Shown: piece by piece, positions 15,944 through 25,111 of the stretch
Layout of the letters: every line of letters starts with the position of its first letter
Position numbering within the stretch: the first letter of the stretch is position 1
Notes under the pieces: model-generated
What the model was told of the DNA's origin: nothing
The model's database searches: none
What the model saw: the letters and a program-made list of their open reading frames with translations, nothing else
Virus record (IMG/VR): IMGVR_UViG_3300034024_000020
Span: 51,704-115,703 of that record
Length of the DNA stretch: 64,000 nucleotides
Source: a virus
Direction: 5' to 3' (one strand)
Made by a program: the position numbers and the translations under genes

Positions 15944-16512
15944 TGATTCACTACCTCTATTTAATCACAAGATTAGATGGTGAACGCTATGTGGGGGTCA
16001 CAAAAGACCCCCACAGACGCGGTTGGCAGCATAGGAATGGTTACGGAAGTTCGGAGCTAAAAGGCCAAGATTTTACTTTAGAAATCTTGGAAGAGGGAGA
16101 AGAATCCTTTATTTACTTACTAGAAGATGCTGCGATTAAAGCTTATAAATGTAGTTTGAACAAGGTAGTCGGAGGCAAGTTCGGCCATGGCTTACAAGGT
16201 ATTGCTAATGGTAGGGCTAAGCTTACAGAAGCCGATGTATACTTGATCAAATGTTTAGCTGCAAAAAAGATTCCTCAAAAAGAAATAGCCGAAAGATTCG
16301 GAGTAAGTAGACAAACTATAGGAGGTATAGCTACAGGTGCTAATTGGAAGCACGTGAAGGGCCCTATTACCTATGGTCGTTCTTGTGTGCCTGAAGAATT
16401 AAGGTGCCAATTAAAATACCTAAAAGAAAAAGGTATGAATGCCGCTGAAATAGCGAGACATACTGGATTAAAGTACACTACTGTTTACAGTCACGTACGG
16501 GAGATAGAATGA
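15943..16512 (+). CDS. GIY-YIG homing-type endonuclease with HTH domains
   Basis: 189 residues. The N-terminal 80 residues hold the GIY-YIG core (YLYLITRLDGERYVGVTKD, then a conserved Arg in HRRGWQHR and the metal-binding Glu in LLEDAAI). Two HTH segments follow (IPQKEIAERFGVSRQTIGGI and MNAAEIARHTGLKYTTVYSH), which would give DNA-site recognition. The start overlaps the SSB stop and its end overlaps the SbcD start, so it appears as an insertion between SSB and SbcD. Confidence 0.8.
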   Translation: MIHYLYLITRLDGERYVGVTKDPHRRGWQHRNGYGSSELKGQDFTLEILEEGEESFIYLLEDAAIKAYKCSLNKVVGGKFGHGLQGIANGRAKLTEADVYLIKCLAAKKIPQKEIAERFGVSRQTIGGIATGANWKHVKGPITYGRSCVPEELRCQLKYLKEKGMNAAEIARHTGLKYTTVYSHVREIE

Positions 16513-17456
16513 TATTATTTACGGCGGATTTACATTTAAAACTAGGGCAAAAAAATGTACCTGTAGACTGGGCATTAAACCGTTATAGAATGTTTTTCAA
16601 ACAAATCTATAACATTGAAAAAGAATGTGACCTTCATATTATGGGAGGCGATATTTTTGACAAGCTTCCTAGTATGGAAGAATTGGAGTTATTCTTTGAA
16701 TTTGTTAGCGGAATGCAAATACGTACCTTAATGTACGCAGGAAACCATGAGGCAACAAAAAAAGGTAAAACCTTTCTTTCTAATCTTAAAACTGCTGTTA
16801 ATAAAATCAACCCCCTAGTTCATATCATTGATGAGATTTATGAGGAAGACAAGTTTAGTGTCGTGCCTTATGAGTTCATTAAGGTACCGGGGGTTTGGGA
16901 TAAGTTAGATAAGACTAAGCCTGTTTTCACCCATATTAGAGGAGAAATTCCTCCTCACGTAGTACCGGAGATAAACCTTGACCTTGTTGCTGATTTTCCT
17001 GTCGTTTACCTCGGCGATCTCCACAGCCATTCTAATTGCCAACGGAATCTCGTGTACCCAGGGTCACCTATGGTTACCTCGTTTCACAGATCACGTGTGG
17101 AAACTGGCTATATTATTATTGACGGAGATGATCTCACTAATTGGAGTTGGTATACTTTTGAGTTACCACAGTTAATTCGTAAGACCGTAAAAAATCCTGA
17201 AGAAATGGTTCCAGGTAACTATGATCACGTTATCTACGAATTAGAGGGAAATATCTCTGATTTGAGCAAAGTTGAGTCGTCCGACCTTCTGGACAAAAAG
17301 ATTACGCGACGAAAAACAGATACTGCGCTGTATTTAGACAGTAGTATGTCAATTTCTGATGAATTAGCCGAATATTTGACTTATATTCTAGAGCTTGAAG
17401 ATGCCCAAGTAAAAAAGGCAGTAGGAGTATTTAATGATTACGCCACTTCTGCTTGA
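16509..17456 (+). CDS. SbcD-like nuclease subunit (gp47, T5 D12-like)
   Basis: 315 residues. Calcineurin-like phosphoesterase motifs in order: ADLHLK near residue 6, GGDIFDK near 48, YAGNHE near 77, FTHIRGE near 140 and GDLHSHS near 170. It pairs with the SbcC-like ATPase encoded next to process DNA ends and support recombination-dependent replication. It overlaps SbcC by 23 bases. Confidence 0.9.
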   Translation: MILFTADLHLKLGQKNVPVDWALNRYRMFFKQIYNIEKECDLHIMGGDIFDKLPSMEELELFFEFVSGMQIRTLMYAGNHEATKKGKTFLSNLKTAVNKINPLVHIIDEIYEEDKFSVVPYEFIKVPGVWDKLDKTKPVFTHIRGEIPPHVVPEINLDLVADFPVVYLGDLHSHSNCQRNLVYPGSPMVTSFHRSRVETGYIIIDGDDLTNWSWYTFELPQLIRKTVKNPEEMVPGNYDHVIYELEGNISDLSKVESSDLLDKKITRRKTDTALYLDSSMSISDELAEYLTYILELEDAQVKKAVGVFNDYATSA

Positions 17457-19233
17457 ATGGGATAACATGTTCAGCTATGGCGAGAGAAATCGCTTAGTAT
17501 TGAACGAAAACAGGGTTACACAGATTCTCGGAGTGAATGGCAATGGAAAATCCTCCATTCCACTCATTCTAGAAGAGGTGGTCTTCAATAAGAACTCAAA
17601 AGGCATTAAAAAGGGCTCAATTCCTAACCGATATATAGGGAAAGGGTATTGGGTTAGACTTACTTTCGACAAGGATGGCGACCGTTATGTCATTGAAGTT
17701 GATAGAAAGACCAATATCAAGGTAAAATTCAGCAAAAACGACGTAGATTTGTCTAGCCACACGGCTACAGAGACCTTTAAGAGCATTGAGCGGGTATGGG
17801 GTCTCGACCAGAAGACGTCATCACAGTTAATTTACCAAAATCCACATAACAGTCTCCAATTCCTCACAGCTACGGACACTAACAGGAAGAAGTTCTTAAT
17901 TGAGTTACTTCAATTAGAGGAATATGTGCAGCTTTTTGAGCTTTTCAAAGAGGCTGTAAAGGATCATGGAGCCGTAGTTAGTTCTATTGAAGCCCAAATT
18001 GGCACTGTTGAACGCTGGTTAAGTCAGAACAGGCTAGAAGATACGGAGCCTCTGGTTGCAAAAGCAGTAGATGTTGATGTTTACGCGGAAGAAAAACGTC
18101 ATGCCGAATTAAGCAGTGAACTTGGAAATATCAAAAAGAATAACAGTAAGATTTCCAAGAACAATCACTATAGAAATCTTCTAAAGCAGGTAGATATAGA
18201 AGCCATTCAATCTATAGAAGTCGAAGAACCTCGCTCTTATGACGAAGAGCAAAGTGAATTAGGCGGACTTCGTGCTCAACTTAAAGCACATGAAGCTCAT
18301 TACAATAAACTAGCTAAATTGGGGGATGTTTGTCCTACTTGTGAGCAAAGTATTGATCCTCACTCTAAGAAAAAGATGCTTGGTGAAGAAGAACGTACTG
18401 TTAAAAGTCTAAGTTTTAAGGTTCTAGAAATAGAGCAATTGATTGAAAAGATCAAGAAAAACAATCATGAGCATAAAGAAAAAGAAGATGCCATAAAGAA
18501 TTGGGAAGAATTACTAAGATCAGTAGATTCTAGCCTTCCAAGTGAACCTATTCACAAAGAAGATTTAGAGGCAGAACTTAGTAACCTATCAATTAGGATT
18601 TCTAATGCTAGGCAGAAACTGAAAGAGATTACTGAACATAACGAAAAGGTGGCAAGTCACAATTCTCGTATTCAAGTAATTTTAGAACAATCAGCTAAGT
18701 TTGAAAAAGAGCTAAAAGAGAGAAATGAGGAACTAGAAATTGAGAGAGATCATCTCTCTACTCTAGACCTTCTTAAGAAATCTTTCAGCACTAATGGTCT
18801 TGTTGCTTATAAGATCGAGAATCTAGTAAAAGATTTGGAAGATTTGACCAATGACTACCTCGCGGAACTCAGTGATGGAAGGTTTACGATTGATTTTAGC
18901 GTTGTTAGCGATAAGCTTAACGTCAATATTACTGATAACGGCTACACTATTGATATCGGTGAGCTTAGTACTGGGGAGCTTGGGCGGGTTAATACTGCTA
19001 CCCTTCTTGCTCTCAGAAAACTTATGTCCAGCATTTCTAAAAGCAAAATTAGCATCCTCTTCCTAGATGAGGTAATGAGCGTGCTAGACGATTCTGGTAA
19101 AGAAAAGTTAGTAGAGATTCTTCTAGAGGAAGATCTGTACACTTACGTTGTAAGTCATGGGTGGACTCATCCCTTACTTAATAAGCTAGAAATCGTCAAA
19201 GAGAATAATATCTCAAGGATTGAACCATCATGA
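17434..19233 (+). CDS. SbcC-like ATPase subunit (gp46, T5 D13-like)
   Basis: 599 residues. Walker A VNGNGKSS near residue 36, long coiled-coil arms, a zinc hook VCPTCEQ near residue 302, ABC signature LSTGELGRV near 510 and Walker B LFLDEVMSVLDD near 545. This is the Rad50-type architecture; the protein dimerises through the hook and works with the SbcD nuclease. Shorter arms than bacterial SbcC are normal for phage. Confidence 0.92.
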   Translation: MITPLLLEWDNMFSYGERNRLVLNENRVTQILGVNGNGKSSIPLILEEVVFNKNSKGIKKGSIPNRYIGKGYWVRLTFDKDGDRYVIEVDRKTNIKVKFSKNDVDLSSHTATETFKSIERVWGLDQKTSSQLIYQNPHNSLQFLTATDTNRKKFLIELLQLEEYVQLFELFKEAVKDHGAVVSSIEAQIGTVERWLSQNRLEDTEPLVAKAVDVDVYAEEKRHAELSSELGNIKKNNSKISKNNHYRNLLKQVDIEAIQSIEVEEPRSYDEEQSELGGLRAQLKAHEAHYNKLAKLGDVCPTCEQSIDPHSKKKMLGEEERTVKSLSFKVLEIEQLIEKIKKNNHEHKEKEDAIKNWEELLRSVDSSLPSEPIHKEDLEAELSNLSIRISNARQKLKEITEHNEKVASHNSRIQVILEQSAKFEKELKERNEELEIERDHLSTLDLLKKSFSTNGLVAYKIENLVKDLEDLTNDYLAELSDGRFTIDFSVVSDKLNVNITDNGYTIDIGELSTGELGRVNTATLLALRKLMSSISKSKISILFLDEVMSVLDDSGKEKLVEILLEEDLYTYVVSHGWTHPLLNKLEIVKENNISRIEPS

Positions 19234-19406
19234 TTATGGATAGAGGAATAGACTATAACAAGCATTGCTTTGTGTACTGCGGGGATGACATGTGTAATTG
19301 CCAAGCCGGACCTAGAGGCCGACAATTATACTACGAAAGAGAACTTCGTAGACGGGGCCATAATCTAGAAATTTGGAACAAAGAATGGATACCGCCAGGT
19401 GGTTGA
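19230..19406 (+). CDS. 58-residue Cys-containing hypothetical protein
   Basis: The ATG overlaps the SbcC stop (ATGA) and the stop overlaps the next gene's GTG start by eight bases. It has four cysteines in its first 24 residues (HCFVYCGDD then MCNCQAG), which could bind zinc, followed by an Arg-rich stretch (RELRRRGHN). It fills what would otherwise be a gap of 165 bases. Function unknown. Confidence 0.55.
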   Translation: MIMDRGIDYNKHCFVYCGDDMCNCQAGPRGRQLYYERELRRRGHNLEIWNKEWIPPGG

Positions 19407-19836
19407 TTCTAGAGCTAAAGGTCAGCGTGGTGAATACGCTGTTAGAGATTTACTGAGAAAGTACTCGGGGCTGGCATTCGAAAGAGTGCCAGCCTCTGGT
19501 GCCTTGAGCTACCTTAAAGGAGATCTTTATGTTCCTCAAGTCCAAAATCAACATTGTATTGAGGTAAAGAATTACAAAGACTCACACATTAACGACAAGA
19601 TTCTTACTAGTAAGACTAACAAAATCGTCGAATGGTGGAGTAAAATCGAACAACAAGCGTTCGATAACGACATGGAACCTCTCCTATTTGTAAAGTACGA
19701 CCGATCTAAGATCTTTGTCGTGTACGGAGAAAAACCAGCTAAGGTCAAAAATTATCTTTACATTTCCTCTCTAAACTGCTATATTATGTTAGCAGAAGAG
19801 TGGCTAAGCAAAGAGAAGATTAAATGGCTGAAATAA
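19399..19836 (+). CDS. Holliday-junction-resolvase-like PD-(D/E)XK nuclease
   Basis: 145 residues from a GTG start. RAKGQRGEYAVRDLLRK supplies the conserved Glu after GxRGE, LKGDLYV the Asp, and CIEVKNYK the E-x-K, matching the archaeal Hjc / phage resolvase type. It would cleave branched DNA before packaging. The position after SbcC is where T5 keeps D14. Motif-based call. Confidence 0.7.
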   Translation: MVDSRAKGQRGEYAVRDLLRKYSGLAFERVPASGALSYLKGDLYVPQVQNQHCIEVKNYKDSHINDKILTSKTNKIVEWWSKIEQQAFDNDMEPLLFVKYDRSKIFVVYGEKPAKVKNYLYISSLNCYIMLAEEWLSKEKIKWLK

Positions 19837-20348
19837 CTTATTCTATCTACTGTTTGTATACTGATGCTAATGAAATTTATATTGGTATGAGTAAAAACCC
19901 TCGGCTACGTGTACACCAGCACAGATATAAAAGTTGTAATTACAGATTAAGAAAGTTAATGGAAAATCCGAATGTCGTGATCCATTCACAAATTTTACAT
20001 ACTGATCTAAGCCGAGATGAAGCTGATAAATTAGAGAAAAGCTTAATACGAATATACAAAGCAGACCCAGAATACACGATTTTGAACATCCAATCTGGTG
20101 GGATTAGAGGAAACGCAAAAACCACAAAGTCCCAAGAAATTTCAAAAATCAAGAATTCAAAACATCACACTGATGATGACGTATTGAAAATGCGTCGTAA
20201 GTATTCTCAGTACAAATCAAAAATTGATCCTAAATGGGAGTGCTTGAAATACAATATGGGTTGGAAGTATTTTATGAACATATTAAAAGGTACCGCCAGA
20301 CAGAAAGTGGCCGGACCAATATTAGGAAAGGACTACTTTAATGGTTAA
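19824..20348 (+). CDS. GIY-YIG endonuclease
   Basis: 174 residues. YSIYCLYTDANEIYIGMSKN gives the GIY-YIG signature, LRVHQHR the catalytic Arg region, and ADKLEKSLI the Glu. The C-terminal half is basic (KSQEISKIKNSK) and probably binds DNA. It overlaps the resolvase-like gene by 13 bases and the flap endonuclease by eight, consistent with a mobile gene that settled in a tight operon. Confidence 0.75.
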   Translation: MAEITYSIYCLYTDANEIYIGMSKNPRLRVHQHRYKSCNYRLRKLMENPNVVIHSQILHTDLSRDEADKLEKSLIRIYKADPEYTILNIQSGGIRGNAKTTKSQEISKIKNSKHHTDDDVLKMRRKYSQYKSKIDPKWECLKYNMGWKYFMNILKGTARQKVAGPILGKDYFNG

Positions 20349-21177
20349 AATGAGTGACTATTTGACAGAACTACCAAGTGAGAACTTGATGGTCGTCGAC
20401 GCTCTTAACTTAGCGTTTAGATGGAAGCATCAAGGTTCACTAGTGTTTGCTCAAGAGTATGCTAGGACCGTGGAGAGTTTGGCGCGCTCTTACAAATGTG
20501 GCAAGATAGTTATTGCTGCAGATTGGGGTGGCAGTATGTACCGTCGGGAAATTTATCCCGAGTACAAGGCTAATAGAAAAGAACTGTATAAGGACGATAC
20601 CCCAGAACAGAAGGAATTCACAGAGAAATTCTTCAATGAGTATGAAGTAACTCTAGAGTTACTTGATAGTATGGGTTATGATGTTTTCCGTTATAAAGGA
20701 GTAGAGGCCGATGATATCGCAGCCTATCTTGTCAATCAACGGATTAACTTTGGATTCGATCAAATCTGGCTCATCTCTTCAGATAGGGACTGGGATTTGC
20801 TCATTGAGCCTAATGTCAGCAGATTTTCGTACGTCACTCGAAAAGAGCAGACCATTGATACGTGGGATAATCCTGTGCCTCCAGAACAATACCTATGCTA
20901 CAAATGTATTATTGGTGACCCCGGAGATAATGTACCAGGTGTCTCCCTTATCGGCCCTAAGCGTGCCACTGCATTGCTGGAACAATATGGTTCAGCTTTC
21001 GATATATGTGATGCCATCCCACTGCCAGGAAAGCAGCAGTTCATACAAAATTTAAATGCAAGTAAAGATCAAATCCTGATGAATCACGAACTGATGGATT
21101 TAAGAACTTACTGCGAGGAGGCCATTGGGCCACAAAATGTGCTAGATATTGCTCGTCGAATAACTGGTACAATTTAA
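20341..21177 (+). CDS. 5'-3' exonuclease / flap endonuclease (T5 D15-like)
   Basis: 278 residues. Metal-binding acidic clusters are visible: VVDALN near residue 20, IAADWGG near 60 followed by YPEYKANRK, the cluster GVEADDIAAYL near 122, SSDRDWD near 145 and the HhH with GDPGDNVPGVSLIGPK near 198. This is the canonical FEN set. It removes RNA primers and flaps, complementing the polymerase, which lacks this domain. Confidence 0.9.
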   Translation: MVKMSDYLTELPSENLMVVDALNLAFRWKHQGSLVFAQEYARTVESLARSYKCGKIVIAADWGGSMYRREIYPEYKANRKELYKDDTPEQKEFTEKFFNEYEVTLELLDSMGYDVFRYKGVEADDIAAYLVNQRINFGFDQIWLISSDRDWDLLIEPNVSRFSYVTRKEQTIDTWDNPVPPEQYLCYKCIIGDPGDNVPGVSLIGPKRATALLEQYGSAFDICDAIPLPGKQQFIQNLNASKDQILMNHELMDLRTYCEEAIGPQNVLDIARRITGTI

Positions 21178-21186
21178 GGAGAATTA

Positions 21187-23076
21187 ATGAATCCATTTCC
21201 ATCATATTATGAAGAGTTTATTTTTAAGAGCAGATATGCTCGATGGCTAGAAAGCGAGAAGAGAAGAGAGAACTGGGACGAAACTGTTAGCAGGCTAGTG
21301 GATTACTACCAACAGGCGGTTCACTTAGATGATGAGACAGCGGAGGAGATTTACGATGCGATTTATAACCTCGAAGTTATGCCATCCATGCGTGCCCTCA
21401 TGTCAGCCGGTGCTGCCCTTGACCGTTGTCATGTCGCTGCTTATAATTGCGCTTATCTTCCTGTAGATAATAAGCGTAGTTTTGATGAAGCCATGTACAT
21501 CCTAATGTGCGGTACAGGTGTAGGCTTCAGCGTAGAAGAAAAGTACACACATCAACTGCCTATTGTAGCCGAAGAGCTAAAGCCAGTTGATACAACAATT
21601 ATAGTAGGTGACAGCAAGGAGGGCTGGGCTAATGCGTTTCGACAACTCATCTCCCTGTTATATGATGGTGACATACCAAAATGGGATGTTTCTGGTGTTA
21701 GGCCCGCTGGAGCCAGACTTAAAACATTTGGTGGCAGAGCTTCTGGACCAGAACCCCTGGTTGACCTCTTCAAGTTCACAATCGACCTCTTCAAGAAGGC
21801 CGCAGGTCGTCGTCTAACCACATTAGAGTGTCATGATCTTATGTGCAATATCGCGACAACAATTGTTGTCGGAGGTGTGCGCCGATCAGCACTTATTTCT
21901 TTGTCGGATGTTACGGATGACCGTATGCGTTCAGCTAAATCAGGCGAGTGGTGGAACTACCATAAGTACAGAAACGTAGCTAATATTAGCGCGGTTTACA
22001 ACAATAGACGTCCTGATATGGACCTCTTTACGAAAGAGTGGTTCTCACTCTATGCGAGTAAGTCTGGTGAAAGAGGAATCTTTAGTAGAGGAGCCGCTAA
22101 ACGTATCGCCGCAAGAAATGGTCGACGTGATACCAATCATGATTTCGGCACAAACCCTTGCTCTGAGATTATTCTTAGACCATATCAATTCTGTAATCTT
22201 ACTGAGATCGTTGTACGACCCGATGATACTATCGAAACGTTAACACATAAGGCTAGAATAGCTTCCATTATTGGTACTATTCAGTCTATGTTCTCTAATT
22301 TTACGTATCTACGTAAGATTTGGAAGCAGAATACCGAGGAAGAGAGATTACTCGGTGTGTCATTAACTGGCATTTGCGATAATGTCAATCTAGTAGGGAA
22401 TGAACATGCACTTGAAGAAGTTCGCCGGGTGGTTGTTTCCACCAACAAGGAATGGGCTGAGATATTCGGTATTCCTCAGTCTGCTGCTACTACTTGTGTC
22501 AAGCCTAGTGGGACAGTCTCCCAGCTCGTTAATAGTAGTTCCGGCATGCATACTCGTTTCGCTGCTTACTATATCAGAACAGTTAGGGCAGATAATAAGG
22601 ATCCTCTCACAGACTTCCTTAAGCAAGCAGGTATCTATAACGAACCAGACGTCATGAACCATGCTAATACCGTGTTCTTCTTCCCGATCAAGAGTCCAGA
22701 TGCTTCAGTCACTAGAAATGATATGACAGCTATTCAGACGCTAGAAATGTGGAAGAAGTTGCAGGATCACTGGTGTGAACATAAGCCTAGTGTTACTATC
22801 AACGTTCGAGAAGAAGAATGGATGGCAGTTGGCGCATGGGTTTATGAAAACTTCGATTCAATGTCGGGAGTTAGCTTCTTGCCATATGACGGTGGAAGTT
22901 ATAGACAGGCTCCATATACCGAATGTACAAAGGAGGAATATGAAGAGTTTATGAAGAAGATGCCGGAGAGCATTGACTGGGAGGCTCTATCCAACTTTGA
23001 ATTCGAAGATAATACAGTAGGTTCTCAATCAGCAGCATGTTCTGCTGGATCATGTGAAATCGTAGATCTTACATAA
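21187..23076 (+). CDS. nrdJ: Adenosylcobalamin-dependent ribonucleotide reductase, class II
   Basis: 629 residues. The active-site cysteines are seen in YNCAYLP near residue 87 and in NPCSEIILRPYQFCNLTEIV near 325-335, the latter being the class II signature with the radical-carrying Cys. The C-terminal tail CSAGSCEIV carries the redox pair that is re-reduced by thioredoxin. No NrdB-type small subunit lies nearby, as expected for a monomeric B12-dependent enzyme. It makes dNTPs for phage replication and needs host cobalamin. Ribosome site AAGGAG precedes the ATG. Confidence 0.9.
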   Translation: MNPFPSYYEEFIFKSRYARWLESEKRRENWDETVSRLVDYYQQAVHLDDETAEEIYDAIYNLEVMPSMRALMSAGAALDRCHVAAYNCAYLPVDNKRSFDEAMYILMCGTGVGFSVEEKYTHQLPIVAEELKPVDTTIIVGDSKEGWANAFRQLISLLYDGDIPKWDVSGVRPAGARLKTFGGRASGPEPLVDLFKFTIDLFKKAAGRRLTTLECHDLMCNIATTIVVGGVRRSALISLSDVTDDRMRSAKSGEWWNYHKYRNVANISAVYNNRRPDMDLFTKEWFSLYASKSGERGIFSRGAAKRIAARNGRRDTNHDFGTNPCSEIILRPYQFCNLTEIVVRPDDTIETLTHKARIASIIGTIQSMFSNFTYLRKIWKQNTEEERLLGVSLTGICDNVNLVGNEHALEEVRRVVVSTNKEWAEIFGIPQSAATTCVKPSGTVSQLVNSSSGMHTRFAAYYIRTVRADNKDPLTDFLKQAGIYNEPDVMNHANTVFFFPIKSPDASVTRNDMTAIQTLEMWKKLQDHWCEHKPSVTINVREEEWMAVGAWVYENFDSMSGVSFLPYDGGSYRQAPYTECTKEEYEEFMKKMPESIDWEALSNFEFEDNTVGSQSAACSAGSCEIVDLT

Positions 23077-23080
23077 AAAG

Positions 23081-23111
23081 AAAGGGCGGCCCGGAAGGAC
23101 CGCCCTTTTTT
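23081..23111. terminator. Bidirectional terminator between convergent gene blocks
   Basis: Nine-pair stem AAAGGGCGG / CCGCCCTTT with a ten-base loop. It is flanked by T6 on the right, which terminates plus-strand RNR transcripts, and by A-rich sequence on the left, which terminates minus-strand late transcripts after the endolysin. Confidence 0.92.
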
Positions 23112-23796
23112 ATTTCCACTTTCCCAGACTTAGTGCCTGTTGGAAGTTAACAGCATATTCTGCTATTAATCTAGCCTTATCCTGTCCATTAATGATACGT
23201 CTAGCATCAGTGAATTGCTTCAAATCTGCCGTACCACTAGTAGGGAGATAGGTCTTACAACTTTTCCCTGTAAACCAACCCTCACCCATACCTGAAATCA
23301 TAATATCGCTAGCAATGCTGCAATCCATAGCAAGATCAGGATTGGATATGAGAGGCTTACCTAGTTTCTTTTCTGCTTTTGCATAATTGTTCTTCCAGGT
23401 AAGTTGAACATATCCACGTCCGCAATACTTAGCGCCATCTCCCGGACTAGTATTACCATTATCTTTCGCTAATTGAGGACGTGATCCCTGAATATCATAC
23501 ATTTTAGTATAATAAGCAGTGCCACCATATTCTTTAACAGGTTGCATTGTATGAGCAGTTTCATGGTATGCTGTAGCTAAAGCATAAGCAGTCCAAGCTA
23601 GTGGCCATTTAGCTTTTGCACAAGCGCCTAATACAGCTTCACAACCATCAAACTCCTTAGGATCAAAGCTGGGGCCAAACATCTTTGATTTGCGAAGATA
23701 ATCATAGAATTTAGCTCCATCTTGTAATCCATTACTAAAGAGGGCCTGAGCCTCCTTAATAGGGTTTACTATTGTTTCTTCCCAAAATTTTGCCAT
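23110..23796 (-). CDS. Endolysin, GH19 chitinase/lysozyme family
   Basis: 228 residues. The GH19 catalytic glutamates are visible: TAYHETAHTMQPVKE near residue 75 and KYCGRGYVQLTWKNNY near 130. Phage members hydrolyse peptidoglycan glycan strands. No signal peptide is evident, so export needs one of the neighbouring membrane proteins as holin. It is the last gene of the late operon. Its ATG overlaps the stop of the preceding gene. Confidence 0.88.
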   Translation of the reverse strand: MAKFWEETIVNPIKEAQALFSNGLQDGAKFYDYLRKSKMFGPSFDPKEFDGCEAVLGACAKAKWPLAWTAYALATAYHETAHTMQPVKEYGGTAYYTKMYDIQGSRPQLAKDNGNTSPGDGAKYCGRGYVQLTWKNNYAKAEKKLGKPLISNPDLAMDCSIASDIMISGMGEGWFTGKSCKTYLPTSGTADLKQFTDARRIINGQDKARLIAEYAVNFQQALSLGKWK

Positions 23797-24116
23797 TATT
23801 TTTCCTTGAGGGCCTGAATCTCAACTTGTGTGAGTCCTTCTTGTACTACCTCATCTCGTGCTCCTGGGATAGCTTTCACCAGCTCCGCCATTTGCAACTT
23901 ATTCGTTTCGGTTTCTAGTTTTTGAGCTCTAAGAACCATTTGTGTTAATGAAATGGCCAGAACTGAGAGAATAAGTGTTAGTCTTCCCTCAGCTCCGCCG
24001 GTATGTAGGTAGAAGATACATCCTAATGGGAATAAGATGATTGCCGCAGGATGAGACGACCAATCAGCTACACTAACGCATATATCGCACATCCATTGGT
24101 AAATCTTAGACCACAT
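23796..24116 (-). CDS. Two-TM protein resembling the low-affinity iron permease family; holin candidate
   Basis: 106 residues with two hydrophobic segments (PAAIILFPLGCIFYLH and LTLILSVLAISLTQMV) and a soluble tail. The arrangement ADWSSHPAA, then two membrane spans, then ELVKAIPGARDEV follows my memory of the low-affinity iron permease family (PF04120), whose conserved tail contains a similar AxPGARN segment. Next to an endolysin, a holin or lysis-regulator role is plausible; iron transport is not implied. GGAGG ribosome site before the ATG. Confidence 0.6.
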   Translation of the reverse strand: MWSKIYQWMCDICVSVADWSSHPAAIILFPLGCIFYLHTGGAEGRLTLILSVLAISLTQMVLRAQKLETETNKLQMAELVKAIPGARDEVVQEGLTQVEIQALKEK

Positions 24117-24459
24117 TACCTCCCCTCCCTTTGATGAATCTCATCATATTAAGAAGGCCATCCGTATTAACCACTATCGCTTCAGTGCACTCTTGTGTAG
24201 CTTCGCGTACATCTTGATTTGAACGAAGAGTCTTCTTATTCTCTCTAGCGAATTCCTCGCTGTGTTCTCTCAGAGCGTCGATAAGCTCTTTTAATAACCT
24301 TGAGTCCACGAAAGAGGCAGCCACTACGGTCCCCACCCCAGGGGCTGTCTTTTCCTCTTTAGTTCCCTCAGTCTTAATATATTTGAATGCCGCAACTATG
24401 GCAGCTATAATACCAGTTGCTAAAAGCACAGCGGTATTAACAAAATCGCCTTCTACCAT
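24106..24459 (-). CDS. Single-TM protein of the lysis cassette
   Basis: 117 residues: an N-terminal membrane span (TAVLLATGIIAAIVAAFKYI) followed by a charged, probably helical region (LLKELIDALREHSEEFAREN). This topology resembles holins, antiholins or i-spanins. Start overlaps nothing upstream; end overlaps the next gene by 11 bases. Function inferred only from topology and place. Confidence 0.55.
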   Translation of the reverse strand: MVEGDFVNTAVLLATGIIAAIVAAFKYIKTEGTKEEKTAPGVGTVVAASFVDSRLLKELIDALREHSEEFARENKKTLRSNQDVREATQECTEAIVVNTDGLLNMMRFIKGRGGNVV

Positions 24460-24460
24460 T

Positions 24461-24892
24461 TTACTTTAACTCTCTGGCCCTTACATCGGCCAACTTGGCA
24501 TCACCAGCCGCAAACCAAAGAGCAAACAAATCGGTAAGCAGAACTCCCGCAATAAGAGCTATTGTAGGTGGATTCCACGTTAAGGCAACGAAACTAATAA
24601 GAAGGGTTGCCCAAATCATAATGCTTGAGAAAGCTCCTATAGCTCTGAAATGAGCTGTAGGCCTCCATGCACCATTGACTGTTAGAGATAGAAGCTTAAC
24701 TATTGCAACTGTAGTTGCAACTAGCCCCCAAATTGTTTGAGAAGCAATAGTAGCCATCGCTTCAAAGAAATCTCTATGCCATAATGTTGCAGGCTCAAAC
24801 AGTACCATCAAACCCCACATAAGCAAAGTTATAGAGGAGATCCATTCAGGAAGTCTCTCCCTGAATGTATCTTTAAATCGTACCATTATCAT
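24461..24892 (-). CDS. Four-TM membrane protein, possible holin
   Basis: 143 residues with about four hydrophobic segments (SSITLLMWGLMVLF, GLVATTVAIVKLLSL, SIMIWATLLISFVAL, TIALIAGVLLTDLFALWF). GGAG lies seven bases before the ATG. It sits in the lysis cassette with two other small membrane proteins; which is the holin cannot be told from sequence. Confidence 0.55.
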   Translation of the reverse strand: MIMVRFKDTFRERLPEWISSITLLMWGLMVLFEPATLWHRDFFEAMATIASQTIWGLVATTVAIVKLLSLTVNGAWRPTAHFRAIGAFSSIMIWATLLISFVALTWNPPTIALIAGVLLTDLFALWFAAGDAKLADVRARELK

Positions 24893-24895
24893 AAT

Positions 24896-25102
24896 TTACT
24901 CCACTGAGTTAATAACTAACTCATAGACTTGTCCTGGCACGTATCTATCCGCAGAATCAAAAGCAATTTGAATAGCTGTAGAGGTATACATTGGCGCACC
25001 GTTTTGTGCTGCAACAGGCATAAACGTATAAATAAACGTTGCCGGAGCATTAGTTCCCATAGGGGTTTCTTGGAATGTAATTGAACTTAGTCTTACTTGC
25101 AT
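24896..25102 (-). CDS. Small hypothetical protein after tail fibre
   Basis: 68 residues with AAGGAG before the ATG. Beta-rich character with no membrane segment (SITFQETPMGTNAP). Possibly a small virion or fibre-associated protein; no family recognised. Confidence 0.5.
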   Translation of the reverse strand: MQVRLSSITFQETPMGTNAPATFIYTFMPVAAQNGAPMYTSTAIQIAFDSADRYVPGQVYELVINSVE

Positions 25103-25111
25103 GTTATCTCC

